Of a stretch of 64,000 nt of DNA, positions 45,392 through 53,949 are shown piece by piece. A program made the position numbers and the translations under genes. Position 1 is the first letter of the stretch, and the number at the start of each line of letters is the position of its first letter. The DNA comes from an uncultured Mollicutes bacterium (GTDB taxonomy: Bacteria > Bacillota_I > Bacilli_A > RFN20 > CAG-288), in contig UQDS01000005.1 in NCBI GenBank assembly GCA_900539865.1, positions 61,336 through 125,335 of the forward strand, written 5' to 3'. The notes beneath the pieces are model-generated. The model was not told the origin of the DNA. It saw only the letters and a program-made list of their open reading frames with translations, and ran no database searches.

Positions 45392-45418
45392 AAAGGTCAC
45401 CTGCGGGTGACCTTTTTT
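45392..45418 (+). terminator. Terminator after tRNA-Val
   Basis: AAAGGTCACC TGC GGGTGACCTTTTTT. Confidence 0.8.
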
Positions 45419-45491
45419 CGTTTTGTTGGCTCAGGGCTCGAACGCATTTGCAAATCAAGTTAAAATATAATATAATTTCGTGGATTAATTT

Positions 45492-45583
45492 GGAGCAGTA
45501 CCCAAGTGGTTGAAGGGAACGGTCTTGAAAACCGTCAGTACGCGAATAACGTAGCAAGAGTTCAAATCTCTTCTGCTCCGCCA
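45492..45583 (+). tRNA. tRNA-Ser (TGA)
   Basis: Acceptor GGAGCAG/CTGCTCC, anticodon stem ACGGT/ACCGT around CTTGAAA (anticodon TGA), long variable arm (CGCGAATAACGT), T-loop TTCAAAT, encoded CCA. Confidence 0.93.
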
Positions 45584-46049
45584 GTTTAAAAAAATACCCG
45601 AGAAATCGGGCTTTTTTTGTGACAAATTTTGTTTTGATACAGATTTGATATCTCTTCTATAAAACGTAACGAAAATATTTAGAAAGAGACATGGATAAAT
45701 AAAATCATTGCTGATTTATCTATTTAATGCCTTTTTGAGACATAATCTAGTTGCTATCATGAACGACTTTCAAACATTCGGAGAGGTCGAATTATATCAT
45801 CTGTTATATCTTCCTTTGTTTAAGCTTTTTAATGACAATATTCAATTGATTTTTTATAAGTTATTTAAGGAGGAATTTTAGATAAACAAAGTAAAATAAA
45901 GTATCTAATGAAACAAGTAATAAAATGAATTTACTCATGCAAATTATCAAGGAAACTAAAGAGAGAAAAAATGAAAAAGCATCTTACAACACGATGATTT
46001 AACGTTGTAATATATTATTAAAAAAATGATCGTTTGGGAGGTGATGGAT
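45584..46049. other. Gap upstream of copA
   Basis: 466 bases. Besides the tRNA-Ser terminator it holds a 40-codon frame from ATG 45759 to TAG 45879-45881 (MNDFQTFGEVELYHLLYLPL) with no RBS, probably not a gene or a remnant, and the inverted repeat TTACAAC (45984-45990) / GTTGTAA (46004-46010), a possible copper-regulator site just upstream of copA. No regulator gene (csoR/copY) is adjacent. Confidence 0.45.
45595..45618 (+). terminator. Terminator after tRNA-Ser
   Basis: CCCGA GAAA TCGGG then a T7 run. Confidence 0.75.
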
Positions 46050-48548
46050 ATGAAACAAAAATACAAAATCACCGGAATGACTTGCGCAAGCTGTGTTGCG
46101 CATGTGGAAAAGAGTGTAAAGCAGTTAAACGGGGTGCAAAAAGTCAACGTCAATTTGATGACAGAACAAATGGAAGTGGAACACGACGATGCGCTCTCAG
46201 ATGCAGAGATTATTCATTCGGTAGAGTCTGCTGGTTATGGGGCGAGTGTTTTTGGTGAAACAGGTTCTTCTCCAAGAAAGATAGAAAAAGAAAACGGTGG
46301 CAATCGCATCGATTTGATCAAGATTATCATCAGTGCAATTTTGCTTGTTGTCTTAATGTATGTCGGCATGGCAAAAATGATGAATTGGCCACTTCCTTGG
46401 TTTTTTGCGGGGGATGAAAATGTTTTCGCTTATGTCTTCTTTCAATTCTTGATTAGCTTAGTCGTCTGCGTATTGAACAAGCGTTTTTTCATCAGTGGTT
46501 TTAAAGCTTTATTTAAATTATCGCCGACGATGGACACACTAGTTGCTTTAGGCGCTGGCGCGAGTATGTTATATGGTGTTGTCGCTCTTTTTGCGATTGG
46601 ATATGGTCTTGGACACAATGATATCAATCTGATCCATGAGTATTCTCACATTCTATATTTTGAATCAGCTGCAATGGTTCTTACATTAGTATCTGTCGGT
46701 AAATATTTAGAAAAAATTTCTAAGACAAAGGCAGGAGATGCTGTTTCTAAATTGCTTGATTTGAGCCCCAAAACAGCAATACGAATAACTGAAAACGGGG
46801 AAGAAGAAGTTTTGGTTTCACAATTGCGTATCAACGATATCATCTTGGTAAGACAAGGAATGTCTGTCCCTAGTGATGGTGTTGTCATCAGTGGAGCTGC
46901 AAGCATCGATGAATCTTTGATCTTAGGAGAATCTGTTCCGCGCGAAAAAGGAATCGGCGATGAAGTGGTAGGTGGAACCATCAATAAAGATGGCTCGATT
47001 CAAGTGCGAGTCACTGCCTTAGGAGAACAATCCACTTTAGGAAAAATCATCTCCATGGTGCAAGAAGCGGGTGGAAGTAAAGCGCCGATTGCTCGTCTCG
47101 CTGATAAATTATCTTTATATTTTGTTCCTATTGTCATTGCTATCTCTTTGATTACCATGATTGTTTGGTCTGTTATCAAGGCGGATTTTGCTTATGGCTT
47201 CAATATGGGTATCTCTGTTCTTGTGATTTCTTGCCCTTGTGCATTAGGTCTTGCTACGCCGACTGCAATTATGGTTGGAACCGGAAAAGGAGCGCAGTTG
47301 GGTATCTTATATAAAGATGCGGAAACATTAGAGCATACAGGGAAAGTAACATCTATTGTCTTAGACAAGACAGGAACAATCACAGCGGGTAAGCCTGTTG
47401 TGGAACACTTCTTTGCAAAAGAAGAATCCATTGCCTTAGACTATGCTTATTCTTTAGAGAGAAACAGTCAGCATCCTTTTGCTTTAGCAATCATGGAGTA
47501 CGCAAGTGAACATCAGGCGAGATTGATGGAAAGCAACAATTATCTTTCTATCGTCGGAGGCGGTTTAAAAGCCACAATCGATGGTCACGATGTCCTTTGT
47601 GGAAATGAGAGAATTTGTAAAGACTGTCATAATTTAAAAGAATACGAAGAGAAAGCATCCCTTTATGAAAAGGAAGGAAAAAGTATTCTTTATCTCTCTG
47701 TCGATCAAGAAATCGTCGCTTATTTTGTCATTGCGGATTCTATCAAAGAAGACAGCGTACAAGCCATTGAGCAATTCCAAAAGCATGGTTTGAAAGTTTA
47801 TATGATGACAGGAGATAACGAAAGTGTCGCAAAAGCCGTTGCTGGAAAAGTAGGAATTGAACATTATAAAGCGCGCGTTTTACCACAAGACAAAGCAACT
47901 TTTGTCAAAGAGCTTCAGCAGAAAGGTGAAGTTGTTATGATGATAGGAGATGGCATCAACGATGCCCCTGCATTAAAGCAAAGTGATATTGGCGTTGCTA
48001 TCGGCGCTGGTACAGATGTCGCTTTAGATGCGGCGGATATTGTTTTGATGCATTCGTCTTTGGTAGATGCTTACAACGCTTGGAAATTGAGCAAGAGAAC
48101 AATTCTTAATGTGAAAGAGAATCTCTTCTGGGCGTTTATCTACAACCTCTGCAGTATTCCTTTAGCTGCTGGTGTCTTTGTCTCTCTTGGTGTTTCCTTG
48201 AATCCGATGATATCTTCTGCGGCGATGAGTGTCAGCTCTCTTATTGTCGTCTTAAACGCTTTGAGATTAAAATTGTTTAAACCGGATATTGCTAGAATAG
48301 AAGAAAAAGAAATCAATATGTTAAAAAAGGAGAAACAAAATATGGAAAAGAAAATTTATGTTAAAGGCATGATGTGCATGCACTGTGTCGCTCATGTGGA
48401 GAAAGCGTTAAGAGAGTTAAGCGGAACGGAAAAAGTTGTTGTTGACTTGAAGTCCGGCATCGCTACTTTTGTAGGAACAGCGTCGGATGAAGAAATCAAA
48501 AACGCGATTGCATCCTGCGGATACGAAGTCACGAACATCGAAGAATAA
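46050..48548 (+). CDS. copA: Cu+ P-type ATPase with extra C-terminal CopZ-like domain
   Basis: 832 aa from the ATG at 46050 (GGAGGTG 8 bases upstream; an in-frame ATG 24 bases earlier has no RBS). N-terminal heavy-metal domain (YKITGMTCASCVAHVE, CxxC), eight helices, CPC in SCPCALGLATP, DKTGT, NSQHPFA, MIGDGINDAP and the P1B-1 Cu+ signatures FIYNL and MSVSS. It exports Cu+. The last ~70 residues are a second HMA domain (MEKKIYVKGMMCMHCVAHVE) with the metal site MCMHC. An AAAGGAG 9 bases ahead of the ATG at 48343 could also start a free CopZ-like chaperone from the same mRNA. Confidence 0.93.
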   Translation: MKQKYKITGMTCASCVAHVEKSVKQLNGVQKVNVNLMTEQMEVEHDDALSDAEIIHSVESAGYGASVFGETGSSPRKIEKENGGNRIDLIKIIISAILLVVLMYVGMAKMMNWPLPWFFAGDENVFAYVFFQFLISLVVCVLNKRFFISGFKALFKLSPTMDTLVALGAGASMLYGVVALFAIGYGLGHNDINLIHEYSHILYFESAAMVLTLVSVGKYLEKISKTKAGDAVSKLLDLSPKTAIRITENGEEEVLVSQLRINDIILVRQGMSVPSDGVVISGAASIDESLILGESVPREKGIGDEVVGGTINKDGSIQVRVTALGEQSTLGKIISMVQEAGGSKAPIARLADKLSLYFVPIVIAISLITMIVWSVIKADFAYGFNMGISVLVISCPCALGLATPTAIMVGTGKGAQLGILYKDAETLEHTGKVTSIVLDKTGTITAGKPVVEHFFAKEESIALDYAYSLERNSQHPFALAIMEYASEHQARLMESNNYLSIVGGGLKATIDGHDVLCGNERICKDCHNLKEYEEKASLYEKEGKSILYLSVDQEIVAYFVIADSIKEDSVQAIEQFQKHGLKVYMMTGDNESVAKAVAGKVGIEHYKARVLPQDKATFVKELQQKGEVVMMIGDGINDAPALKQSDIGVAIGAGTDVALDAADIVLMHSSLVDAYNAWKLSKRTILNVKENLFWAFIYNLCSIPLAAGVFVSLGVSLNPMISSAAMSVSSLIVVLNALRLKLFKPDIARIEEKEINMLKKEKQNMEKKIYVKGMMCMHCVAHVEKALRELSGTEKVVVDLKSGIATFVGTASDEEIKNAIASCGYEVTNIEE
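48327..48345 (+). promoter_or_regulatory. Possible internal start for a CopZ-like peptide
   Basis: AAAGGAG (48327-48333), 9-base spacing, ATG (48343-48345) inside copA and in its frame; would yield a ~68-aa HMA protein starting MEKKIYVKGM. Confidence 0.5.
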
Positions 48549-48556
48549 CAATGTGT

Positions 48557-48595
48557 AAAAAGCCTCAAAACTGTTTCATCTTTGAGGCTTTTTAC
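48557..48595 (+). terminator. Terminator after copA
   Basis: AAAAAGCCTCAAA and TTTGAGGCTTTTT pair around an 11-base loop. Confidence 0.85.
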
Positions 48596-48709
48596 ATAGA
48601 AAATGAAATTTATCTTGAGAATATATATATATGTTTCTATAATTAAAATATATCTAGGTACTTTTATTGTGGCCTAGAAATGAATGAAACATAGAAAAGA
48701 GGTAAAACT

Positions 48710-49438
48710 ATGGGTAGAGCACATGAAGTCAGAGCGAAGAAAATCGCACAGACAAATGCCGCAAAATCGGCATTGTACAACAGAGCAAGCAAAGAAATTT
48801 ATCTTGCAGCCAAAAGTGGTGTCCCCGATCCTAAGGATAACCTCGCTTTAAGATCCGCCATTGAAAAATGGAAAGCTCAGCACGTCACTCGTGATGTCAT
48901 CGACAGAGCAATCGCCAAAGCAAAGAACAAAGACTCTGCCGATTTTGTCGCCGGCAGATATGAGGGCTTTGGTCCGGGTGGTGTCGCTATTATGGTCGAT
49001 ACACTTACCGACAATGAAAAGAGAGCGTTCTCTGCTGTCAGAGCATGCTTTACACACCATGGTGGCAAAGTCGGAAACAGCGGTTCTGCCGCTTTCAACT
49101 TTGTCCGTATGGGTGTCATTTGTTTCGATAGCGAAAAGACTGCGGAAGAGATTGAAGAAATCCTCATCTTGAACGAAGTTGACGTTCAGGCTGTTGATCA
49201 GGATGAAACAACCTTCGAAATTCAAGTCACTGATTCTGATCTTAATCACGCGAGAGAAGTTATCATCAATGAACTTGGTGTCAACGAAGACGATTTCTCT
49301 ACTTGCGAGGTCACCTTTATTCCTACCGGTGATAAAGTTTCTATCTCCGAGGATGATAAGGGAACATTACAAAACCTTCTCGATGCCATGGATGAAATTG
49401 AAGACGTCCAGGCCGTTTATCACAACGCTGAACTTTAA
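48710..49438 (+). CDS. YebC/PmpR-family transcription or translation factor
   Basis: 242 aa. Starts MGRAHEVRAKKIAQTNAAKS, the YebC signature; then ARSGGPDPxxN-like AAKSGVPDPKDN and YEGFGPGGVAIMVD. Three alpha/beta domains. Members regulate quorum/virulence genes or relieve ribosome stalling at poly-Pro (YeeI/YebC). RBS AAAAGAGG. Single gene. Confidence 0.93.
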   Translation: MGRAHEVRAKKIAQTNAAKSALYNRASKEIYLAAKSGVPDPKDNLALRSAIEKWKAQHVTRDVIDRAIAKAKNKDSADFVAGRYEGFGPGGVAIMVDTLTDNEKRAFSAVRACFTHHGGKVGNSGSAAFNFVRMGVICFDSEKTAEEIEEILILNEVDVQAVDQDETTFEIQVTDSDLNHAREVIINELGVNEDDFSTCEVTFIPTGDKVSISEDDKGTLQNLLDAMDEIEDVQAVYHNAEL

Positions 49439-49468
49439 TTCTGAGAAAGTTTAAACGAGATTGTAGTT

Positions 49469-49512
49469 TAAAAGGTACCCTGATACTTCGATATAAGACA
49501 GGGTACCTTTTA
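49469..49512 (+). terminator. Terminator after the YebC gene
   Basis: AAAGGTACCCTG and CAGGGTACCTTT arms, then TTACTTT. Confidence 0.8.
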
Positions 49513-49565
49513 CTTTGAAGTCTCTTTTCTTTCATTATTTTTTTAATTTTGATAAAATCATAAAT

Positions 49566-49931
49566 ATGAAAAACACAAATTATTGGTCTCGCTTTTCTAA
49601 GCTAACAAAACGCGACTGGGTTATCATCGTTTCGATGGGACTTGTCTTCTTCTTCTTGCTTTATATGAGCATCGGCATGTCGGTGAAGATGGCACAAGGA
49701 ATGTCTCTCTTTGGAGACAGTTCTTATAATGGCTCTGAAGTAGAAATGCAAGTCACCTCCACAGACTTAGGTATTCTTTCTCTCTTTTGGATTCTTTCTA
49801 TCTTGTTGGGTGCCTTGTTTGTGTACACTTTCTTCTTTAAGAAGATGGAACAGAAGACGGTGACAAGAAAAGAAGTGGTCGGCGGTAAAATTGTCGTTGT
49901 TGAAGAAAAGAAAGAAGAAGAGAAAAAATGA
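49566..49931 (+). CDS. Two-helix membrane protein
   Basis: 121 aa from the ATG at 49566; in-frame codons upstream fall in non-conserved AT DNA and are rejected. Two hydrophobic helices (VIIVSMGLVFFFLLYMSIGM, GILSLFWILSILLGALFVYT) and a Lys/Glu-rich tail ending EEKKEEEKK. Function unknown. Its stop overlaps the start of the next gene by 4 bases (ATGA), so they are coupled. Confidence 0.6.
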   Translation: MKNTNYWSRFSKLTKRDWVIIVSMGLVFFFLLYMSIGMSVKMAQGMSLFGDSSYNGSEVEMQVTSTDLGILSLFWILSILLGALFVYTFFFKKMEQKTVTRKEVVGGKIVVVEEKKEEEKK

Positions 49932-50332
49932 ACAAAGTCGATTTAGATCAGGATCTTTCTTTATTAAAGGAATGTGAATTGGTTCGCTATAGTTTAAAAG
50001 AGAACAATCTTACCCTGATGGTTGTTGCTGATTGTGAAGAAGATTTAGAACATGACCATTCTCACGAAGAAGAGGAAGAGCACGATTGTTGTTGTGAAGG
50101 CTTAAACGGCCATCTATTCTTACTTCATTTCCACGGTGTTACAAACTTTAAAGCCGAAGGAGAAGAGTGCGACAATTATGTCTTAAAAGAGGCACAAATC
50201 GGAGAAAACGATCTTTTTCTTTCCTATGACGGGTTCAATTTGTTTGAACCAGATAGCATGTTGAGAATCGCCTTTTCTTTTGCTGGATACGAAGTGGAAG
50301 ACGGCGGTAAGATTGAAGGTTGCGGCGTTTGA
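49928..50332 (+). CDS. Acidic protein with His/Cys cluster
   Basis: 134 aa. A His/Glu/Asp run near residue 42 (EHDHSHEEEEEHDCCCEG) contains four His and Cys54-56, consistent with metal binding. The rest reads like a small beta barrel (GHLFLLHFHGVTNFKAEGEE). No family recognised. Starts inside the stop of the two-helix gene and is followed by a terminator. The convergent gene at 50483-51067 carries a like cluster at its C-terminus. Confidence 0.6.
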   Translation: MNKVDLDQDLSLLKECELVRYSLKENNLTLMVVADCEEDLEHDHSHEEEEEHDCCCEGLNGHLFLLHFHGVTNFKAEGEECDNYVLKEAQIGENDLFLSYDGFNLFEPDSMLRIAFSFAGYEVEDGGKIEGCGV

Positions 50333-50342
50333 TTTTAAACGG

Positions 50343-50375
50343 ATTGTTAAGAGGTTTTCCTCTTAACAATTTTTT
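50343..50375 (+). terminator. Terminator after the His/Cys protein
   Basis: ATTGTTAAGAGG TTTT CCTCTTAACAAT then a T5 run. Confidence 0.85.
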
Positions 50376-50400
50376 GTTAAAAACGAAACATATTTCCAAT

Positions 50401-50475
50401 AAAAAAACGCTCTTTTTGAAGGTACCTTTCCTAGTTTCTAGGAATTAGGATTCCTTTCTTTTGAGCGCTTTTTCT
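50401..50475 (-). terminator. Terminator of the priA-side operon
   Basis: Arms AACGCTC and GAGCG(CTTTTT) with A/T tracts, and an inner TTCCTAG/CTAGGAA hairpin; serves the minus-strand gene ending at 50483. Confidence 0.6.
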
Positions 50476-50482
50476 ATTGTTT

Positions 50483-51067
50483 TTAATCGTGTTTACAACA
50501 ACAGCAGTCTTCTTCGTGATCGTGATGTCTGGCGATGACCGTTTCACGAATCTCGCTGATTTTTTTATACACCTCATCGATAGAAATATCGGGATGCGCT
50601 TGTAAGTAAGTGTCAAACTCTTCCATGATTTCATCCATGTAGGGTTCTTCGTATTCCTCGTCAAAATTATCATCGGTATCAAAATCATCATCGTCTTGAA
50701 CAGAGGCTTTTACCGTGTTGTCTTCTGTCATATAAAGAGGATAGTCTTCGTTTGCGACAAGATGTTCGTGTTCCGGTGCAAAATAACGGAAATTAAAGTG
50801 GAAGTGAATGGCGATATCGGTTAAGGATTCGCTGAGGAAGTCTCTTACTTCTTCTTCTTTTGAAATGTAAGTTTCGGGGGCATCGACATCGATGTGAAGA
50901 ATAAAGGAAGTCTGTTCCACACCATTGTGAATTAAAAAGGACTGTGGCGCATAGAAAAGAAGCTCGTCATCTTCGCAACCATAGATTTCGACTAAGCCTT
51001 GGTGAAGCTTTTTGGTGACATCGATCGCGTTATAGTGATCCATGCCTAATAAAGAAATGATGATCAT
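50483..51067 (-). CDS. Protein with acidic middle and CCCC/His tail
   Basis: 194 aa from the ATG at 51067 (AAAGGAGAA upstream); upstream in-frame codons overlap priA and are rejected. N-terminal ~120 residues resemble a compact alpha/beta domain starting MIIISLLGMDHYNAIDVTKK. An Asp/Glu-rich segment (DDDFDTDDNFDEEYEE) follows, and the C-terminus is RHHDHEEDCCCCKHD, a likely metal site. Last gene of the glxK-gmk-priA direction; unknown family. Confidence 0.6.
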   Translation of the reverse strand: MIIISLLGMDHYNAIDVTKKLHQGLVEIYGCEDDELLFYAPQSFLIHNGVEQTSFILHIDVDAPETYISKEEEVRDFLSESLTDIAIHFHFNFRYFAPEHEHLVANEDYPLYMTEDNTVKASVQDDDDFDTDDNFDEEYEEPYMDEIMEEFDTYLQAHPDISIDEVYKKISEIRETVIARHHDHEEDCCCCKHD

Positions 51068-51086
51068 ATAATTGTTCTCCTTTGTA

Positions 51087-53300
51087 TCACATGCTTTCGT
51101 TTCCGGGGTCGACATTGATGCTGATTTCGACCTTGTCATAGGAAGTGCGAAGCAATTTGATATTATCTAATATTTCATCTGCCTCTTTCGGCGATTTATA
51201 TTTTAACAAAATTGTGCGGTAATATCTTCCATTCATGTAAGGAATATAGGGAGAAAGAGGACCATAAACGTTGAATTTTTTATTTCCGATGCTTTCGATG
51301 ATGTGCGCATGAAGTGATTTTGCAACTTCTAAAACATCCTCTAAATGAACCCCTCTGATGGTGATATTGGTCAAATAAGTATAAGGCGGATAGAGGTATT
51401 TTCTGCGTTCTTCCATCTCCTTTTCATAGAAAGTGTCGTAATCTTGTTTTGCAGCCAATTGAATGACGGGGTTATCTGGAACATAACTTTGCAAAACCAC
51501 TCTACCTTTGAGATCTTTTCTTCCTGCTCTACCGACAAATTGAGAAATGAGATCAAAGGTTTCTTCGTTTGCCAAATAGGTCGGCATTCTTAAAGAACTG
51601 TCGCAATCAAGAATACTGGCCAAACTGACCTTAGGGAAATCATGACCCTTTGCAATCACTTCTGTTCCGATAAGAATATCGGTTTCACCGGAAGAAAAAT
51701 CCTCTAATATTTGATGACGGACTTCGTTAGAAGAAACATCAGAATCCAGTCTGGTGATCTTAGCAAGTGGAAAAAGTCCACGCAGCTCTTCATAAGCTCG
51801 TTCTGTTCCATAACCAAGGGTTTGAAAACGATCGCTTCCACAGTGACATTTTAAGCCGATAGTGGAAATGCGGTATTCGCAGTGATGACAACGCAAAGTG
51901 TCATCTCTTTTGTGATAATTCATCGGGATATTACAATTCGGACAAAGGTATGTCTTATGACATTCTCTGCAAAGATAAATGGGAGAGTAACCGCGGCGGT
52001 TGATTAAAATCATCGTCTGTTGATGTGCCCTTAAATTCTTCTCAATCTCGCTTAAGAGAACAAGGGAAAACATACTTGATTTCTGAGGATCGAGCAGTTT
52101 TGGATTGTTCATGTTTGCCATGATGATTTCTTTTTCTTGATTGAGAGAGATGCGTCTATTCATGCGAAGCAGTTTATATAAACCGCGATCTGCACGTGCT
52201 CTATCAATTACTCTCGGTGTAGCAGAGCCTAACAAGAGTTTACATTCTTCTTTTAACACGCGCATCTTAGCGACGGTAATCGCGTCGTAATACGGGGTGT
52301 TATCCTGTTTGTAAGAAGAAGAATGTTCTTCATCTATAATAATGAGTCCAAGATTTTCAATTGGTGCAAAGACAGCACTTCTTGTTCCTAAGACAACCTT
52401 ACTTTCTCCGTGTAAGATTTTTTGATATTCATCGTATTTTCTCGCGTCGGATAAAGAGGAGTTTAAAATGGAGAGAGTATCTTTAAACTGACTTTGTAAT
52501 TGTAAGGCCATATGATCTGTGAGTGCGATTTCCGGTACAAGGATTAACACCCCTTTTCCAAGCTCTAAATACTTCTTTGCCAGAGCAAGGTAAACAGCTG
52601 TTTTGCCAGAGCCGGTGACACCTTGGAGCAAAAATATTTTATCTTCATCTTGCAAAACATGTTGTACAGTTTCCTGTTGTTCGGTTGTCAAATCAAAGGA
52701 GGGCATGTGCTTTAAAACAATTTCAGGAATGCGGCTGACGGGGATTTTTTCTATTCTCACTGCATTTTTAGTCAAAAGTTTTTCTAAAGAAACTTTTGCA
52801 GTGATAGTCGTCTTTCTCACGCCGTCTTCTTCTACTTTAATTTTTTGATAAAGTTTTTGTTCTTGTGCGCTTAGTTGATGGATGTCAAAAGGGTTTGCAA
52901 AAAGAAAGTCCACTGTCTTTCCTTGCGCTTTTTTTAAGGCGGAGTCTTTTGGCTTTAAGCTGGGAGGTAACATCGTTTGCAGGACACGAATCATGTCTGC
53001 TTTGTAATATTTGGAAACGTGTTTTGCCAAGTCAAAAAGGGCCTCATTGAGCAAGGGTTCTTCATCGACTTTCGTTAAAATAGGAGAGAGCTTCATGCCG
53101 AGTCTCTCCTGATAAGAGGATAAATCTTCTTCTATGTATAATGGATCTTCGATGACAAAAGCGATGGTGGATTTGCTCGGGCCAAAGCTGACAAGAACAC
53201 GCATTCCTTTGCGAATGCTATCATCTTTGCTGTAATAAGAAAAGGGACGATCGAGACTCGCGACAGCTCTGCCAATGAGCACTTTGACTAAATAAAACAT
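51087..53300 (-). CDS. priA: Primosomal helicase PriA
   Basis: 737 aa. Restarts stalled replication forks. Walker A LLQGVTGSGKTAVYL, DEEH (IIIDEEHSSSYKQDNTP), zinc cysteines (CRECHKTYLCPNC, CHHCEYRIS, CHCGS), and LGSATPRV, IGRAGRxxx-like FVGRAGRKD. 2 bases after gmk; followed by the CCCC gene. Confidence 0.95.
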   Translation of the reverse strand: MFYLVKVLIGRAVASLDRPFSYYSKDDSIRKGMRVLVSFGPSKSTIAFVIEDPLYIEEDLSSYQERLGMKLSPILTKVDEEPLLNEALFDLAKHVSKYYKADMIRVLQTMLPPSLKPKDSALKKAQGKTVDFLFANPFDIHQLSAQEQKLYQKIKVEEDGVRKTTITAKVSLEKLLTKNAVRIEKIPVSRIPEIVLKHMPSFDLTTEQQETVQHVLQDEDKIFLLQGVTGSGKTAVYLALAKKYLELGKGVLILVPEIALTDHMALQLQSQFKDTLSILNSSLSDARKYDEYQKILHGESKVVLGTRSAVFAPIENLGLIIIDEEHSSSYKQDNTPYYDAITVAKMRVLKEECKLLLGSATPRVIDRARADRGLYKLLRMNRRISLNQEKEIIMANMNNPKLLDPQKSSMFSLVLLSEIEKNLRAHQQTMILINRRGYSPIYLCRECHKTYLCPNCNIPMNYHKRDDTLRCHHCEYRISTIGLKCHCGSDRFQTLGYGTERAYEELRGLFPLAKITRLDSDVSSNEVRHQILEDFSSGETDILIGTEVIAKGHDFPKVSLASILDCDSSLRMPTYLANEETFDLISQFVGRAGRKDLKGRVVLQSYVPDNPVIQLAAKQDYDTFYEKEMEERRKYLYPPYTYLTNITIRGVHLEDVLEVAKSLHAHIIESIGNKKFNVYGPLSPYIPYMNGRYYRTILLKYKSPKEADEILDNIKLLRTSYDKVEISINVDPGNESM

Positions 53301-53302
53301 TG

Positions 53303-53926
53303 TTAAGGTCTTTTAATAAGGTAGTTTTCCATCTCGGAAGTGTTATTTTCTATGCTGAGAATATAACGAGTTCTGTTTTCAAGTGAGGTGACAAAGCGTT
53401 TGAAAGTCTTTTTTAAGACATAATTTGTCAAGACAACATCAAAAAGCGGAGCGGATTTTAAATCTTCTTCGGCTTGTTTGATCTTGGCGTCAATATCACC
53501 CTTATCGACATCATGGGAATTGTTCAATCTTCTTCTTAATTCGTCTAAGTTAGGAGGTTGAATAAATACTGTCAGTGTATACATTCCTCGGAATTGTTCC
53601 ATCAACTTTAAAGCGATAGGAACATCTACATCTAAGACGATGTTTTTGCCTGAGGCTAATTCTTGTAAAATTTCTTCTTTTTGAATACCGTAGAGATTGC
53701 CTTGAGATTCAAAAGTAGCAAGGTAAAAACCCGCTTCTTTTCTTCTGTAAAATTCATAAGGGGAGATAAAATGATAGGGTTCTTTTCCTTTGAATTTTTT
53801 TCTTTTTGTCGTATCTAAGACACTGCAAAAGCAGTGAAGAGAGGCGTCGTGGATGGCGAGTTTTCTAACGGATCCTTTACCGATACCAGCAGGTCCAGAA
53901 AGGATGATTAAAATTCCTTGTTTCAT
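53303..53926 (-). CDS. gmk: Guanylate kinase
   Basis: 207 aa. GMP + ATP to GDP + ADP. P-loop GPAGIGKGS (canonical GPSGxGKGT), GMP site TTKRKKFKGKEPYHFISPYE (usually TTRxxRxGExxGxDYxF), and LDVDVPIALKL, so divergent but ordered as in Gmk. 23 bases after glxK, 2 before priA. Confidence 0.8.
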   Translation of the reverse strand: MKQGILIILSGPAGIGKGSVRKLAIHDASLHCFCSVLDTTKRKKFKGKEPYHFISPYEFYRRKEAGFYLATFESQGNLYGIQKEEILQELASGKNIVLDVDVPIALKLMEQFRGMYTLTVFIQPPNLDELRRRLNNSHDVDKGDIDAKIKQAEEDLKSAPLFDVVLTNYVLKKTFKRFVTSLENRTRYILSIENNTSEMENYLIKRP

Positions 53927-53949
53927 ATTTTTATTGTATCACAACAATT

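Noticed and set aside
45759..45881. 40-codon frame upstream of copA
   Set aside because: No RBS, AT-rich, no family resemblance; kept only as a remark.
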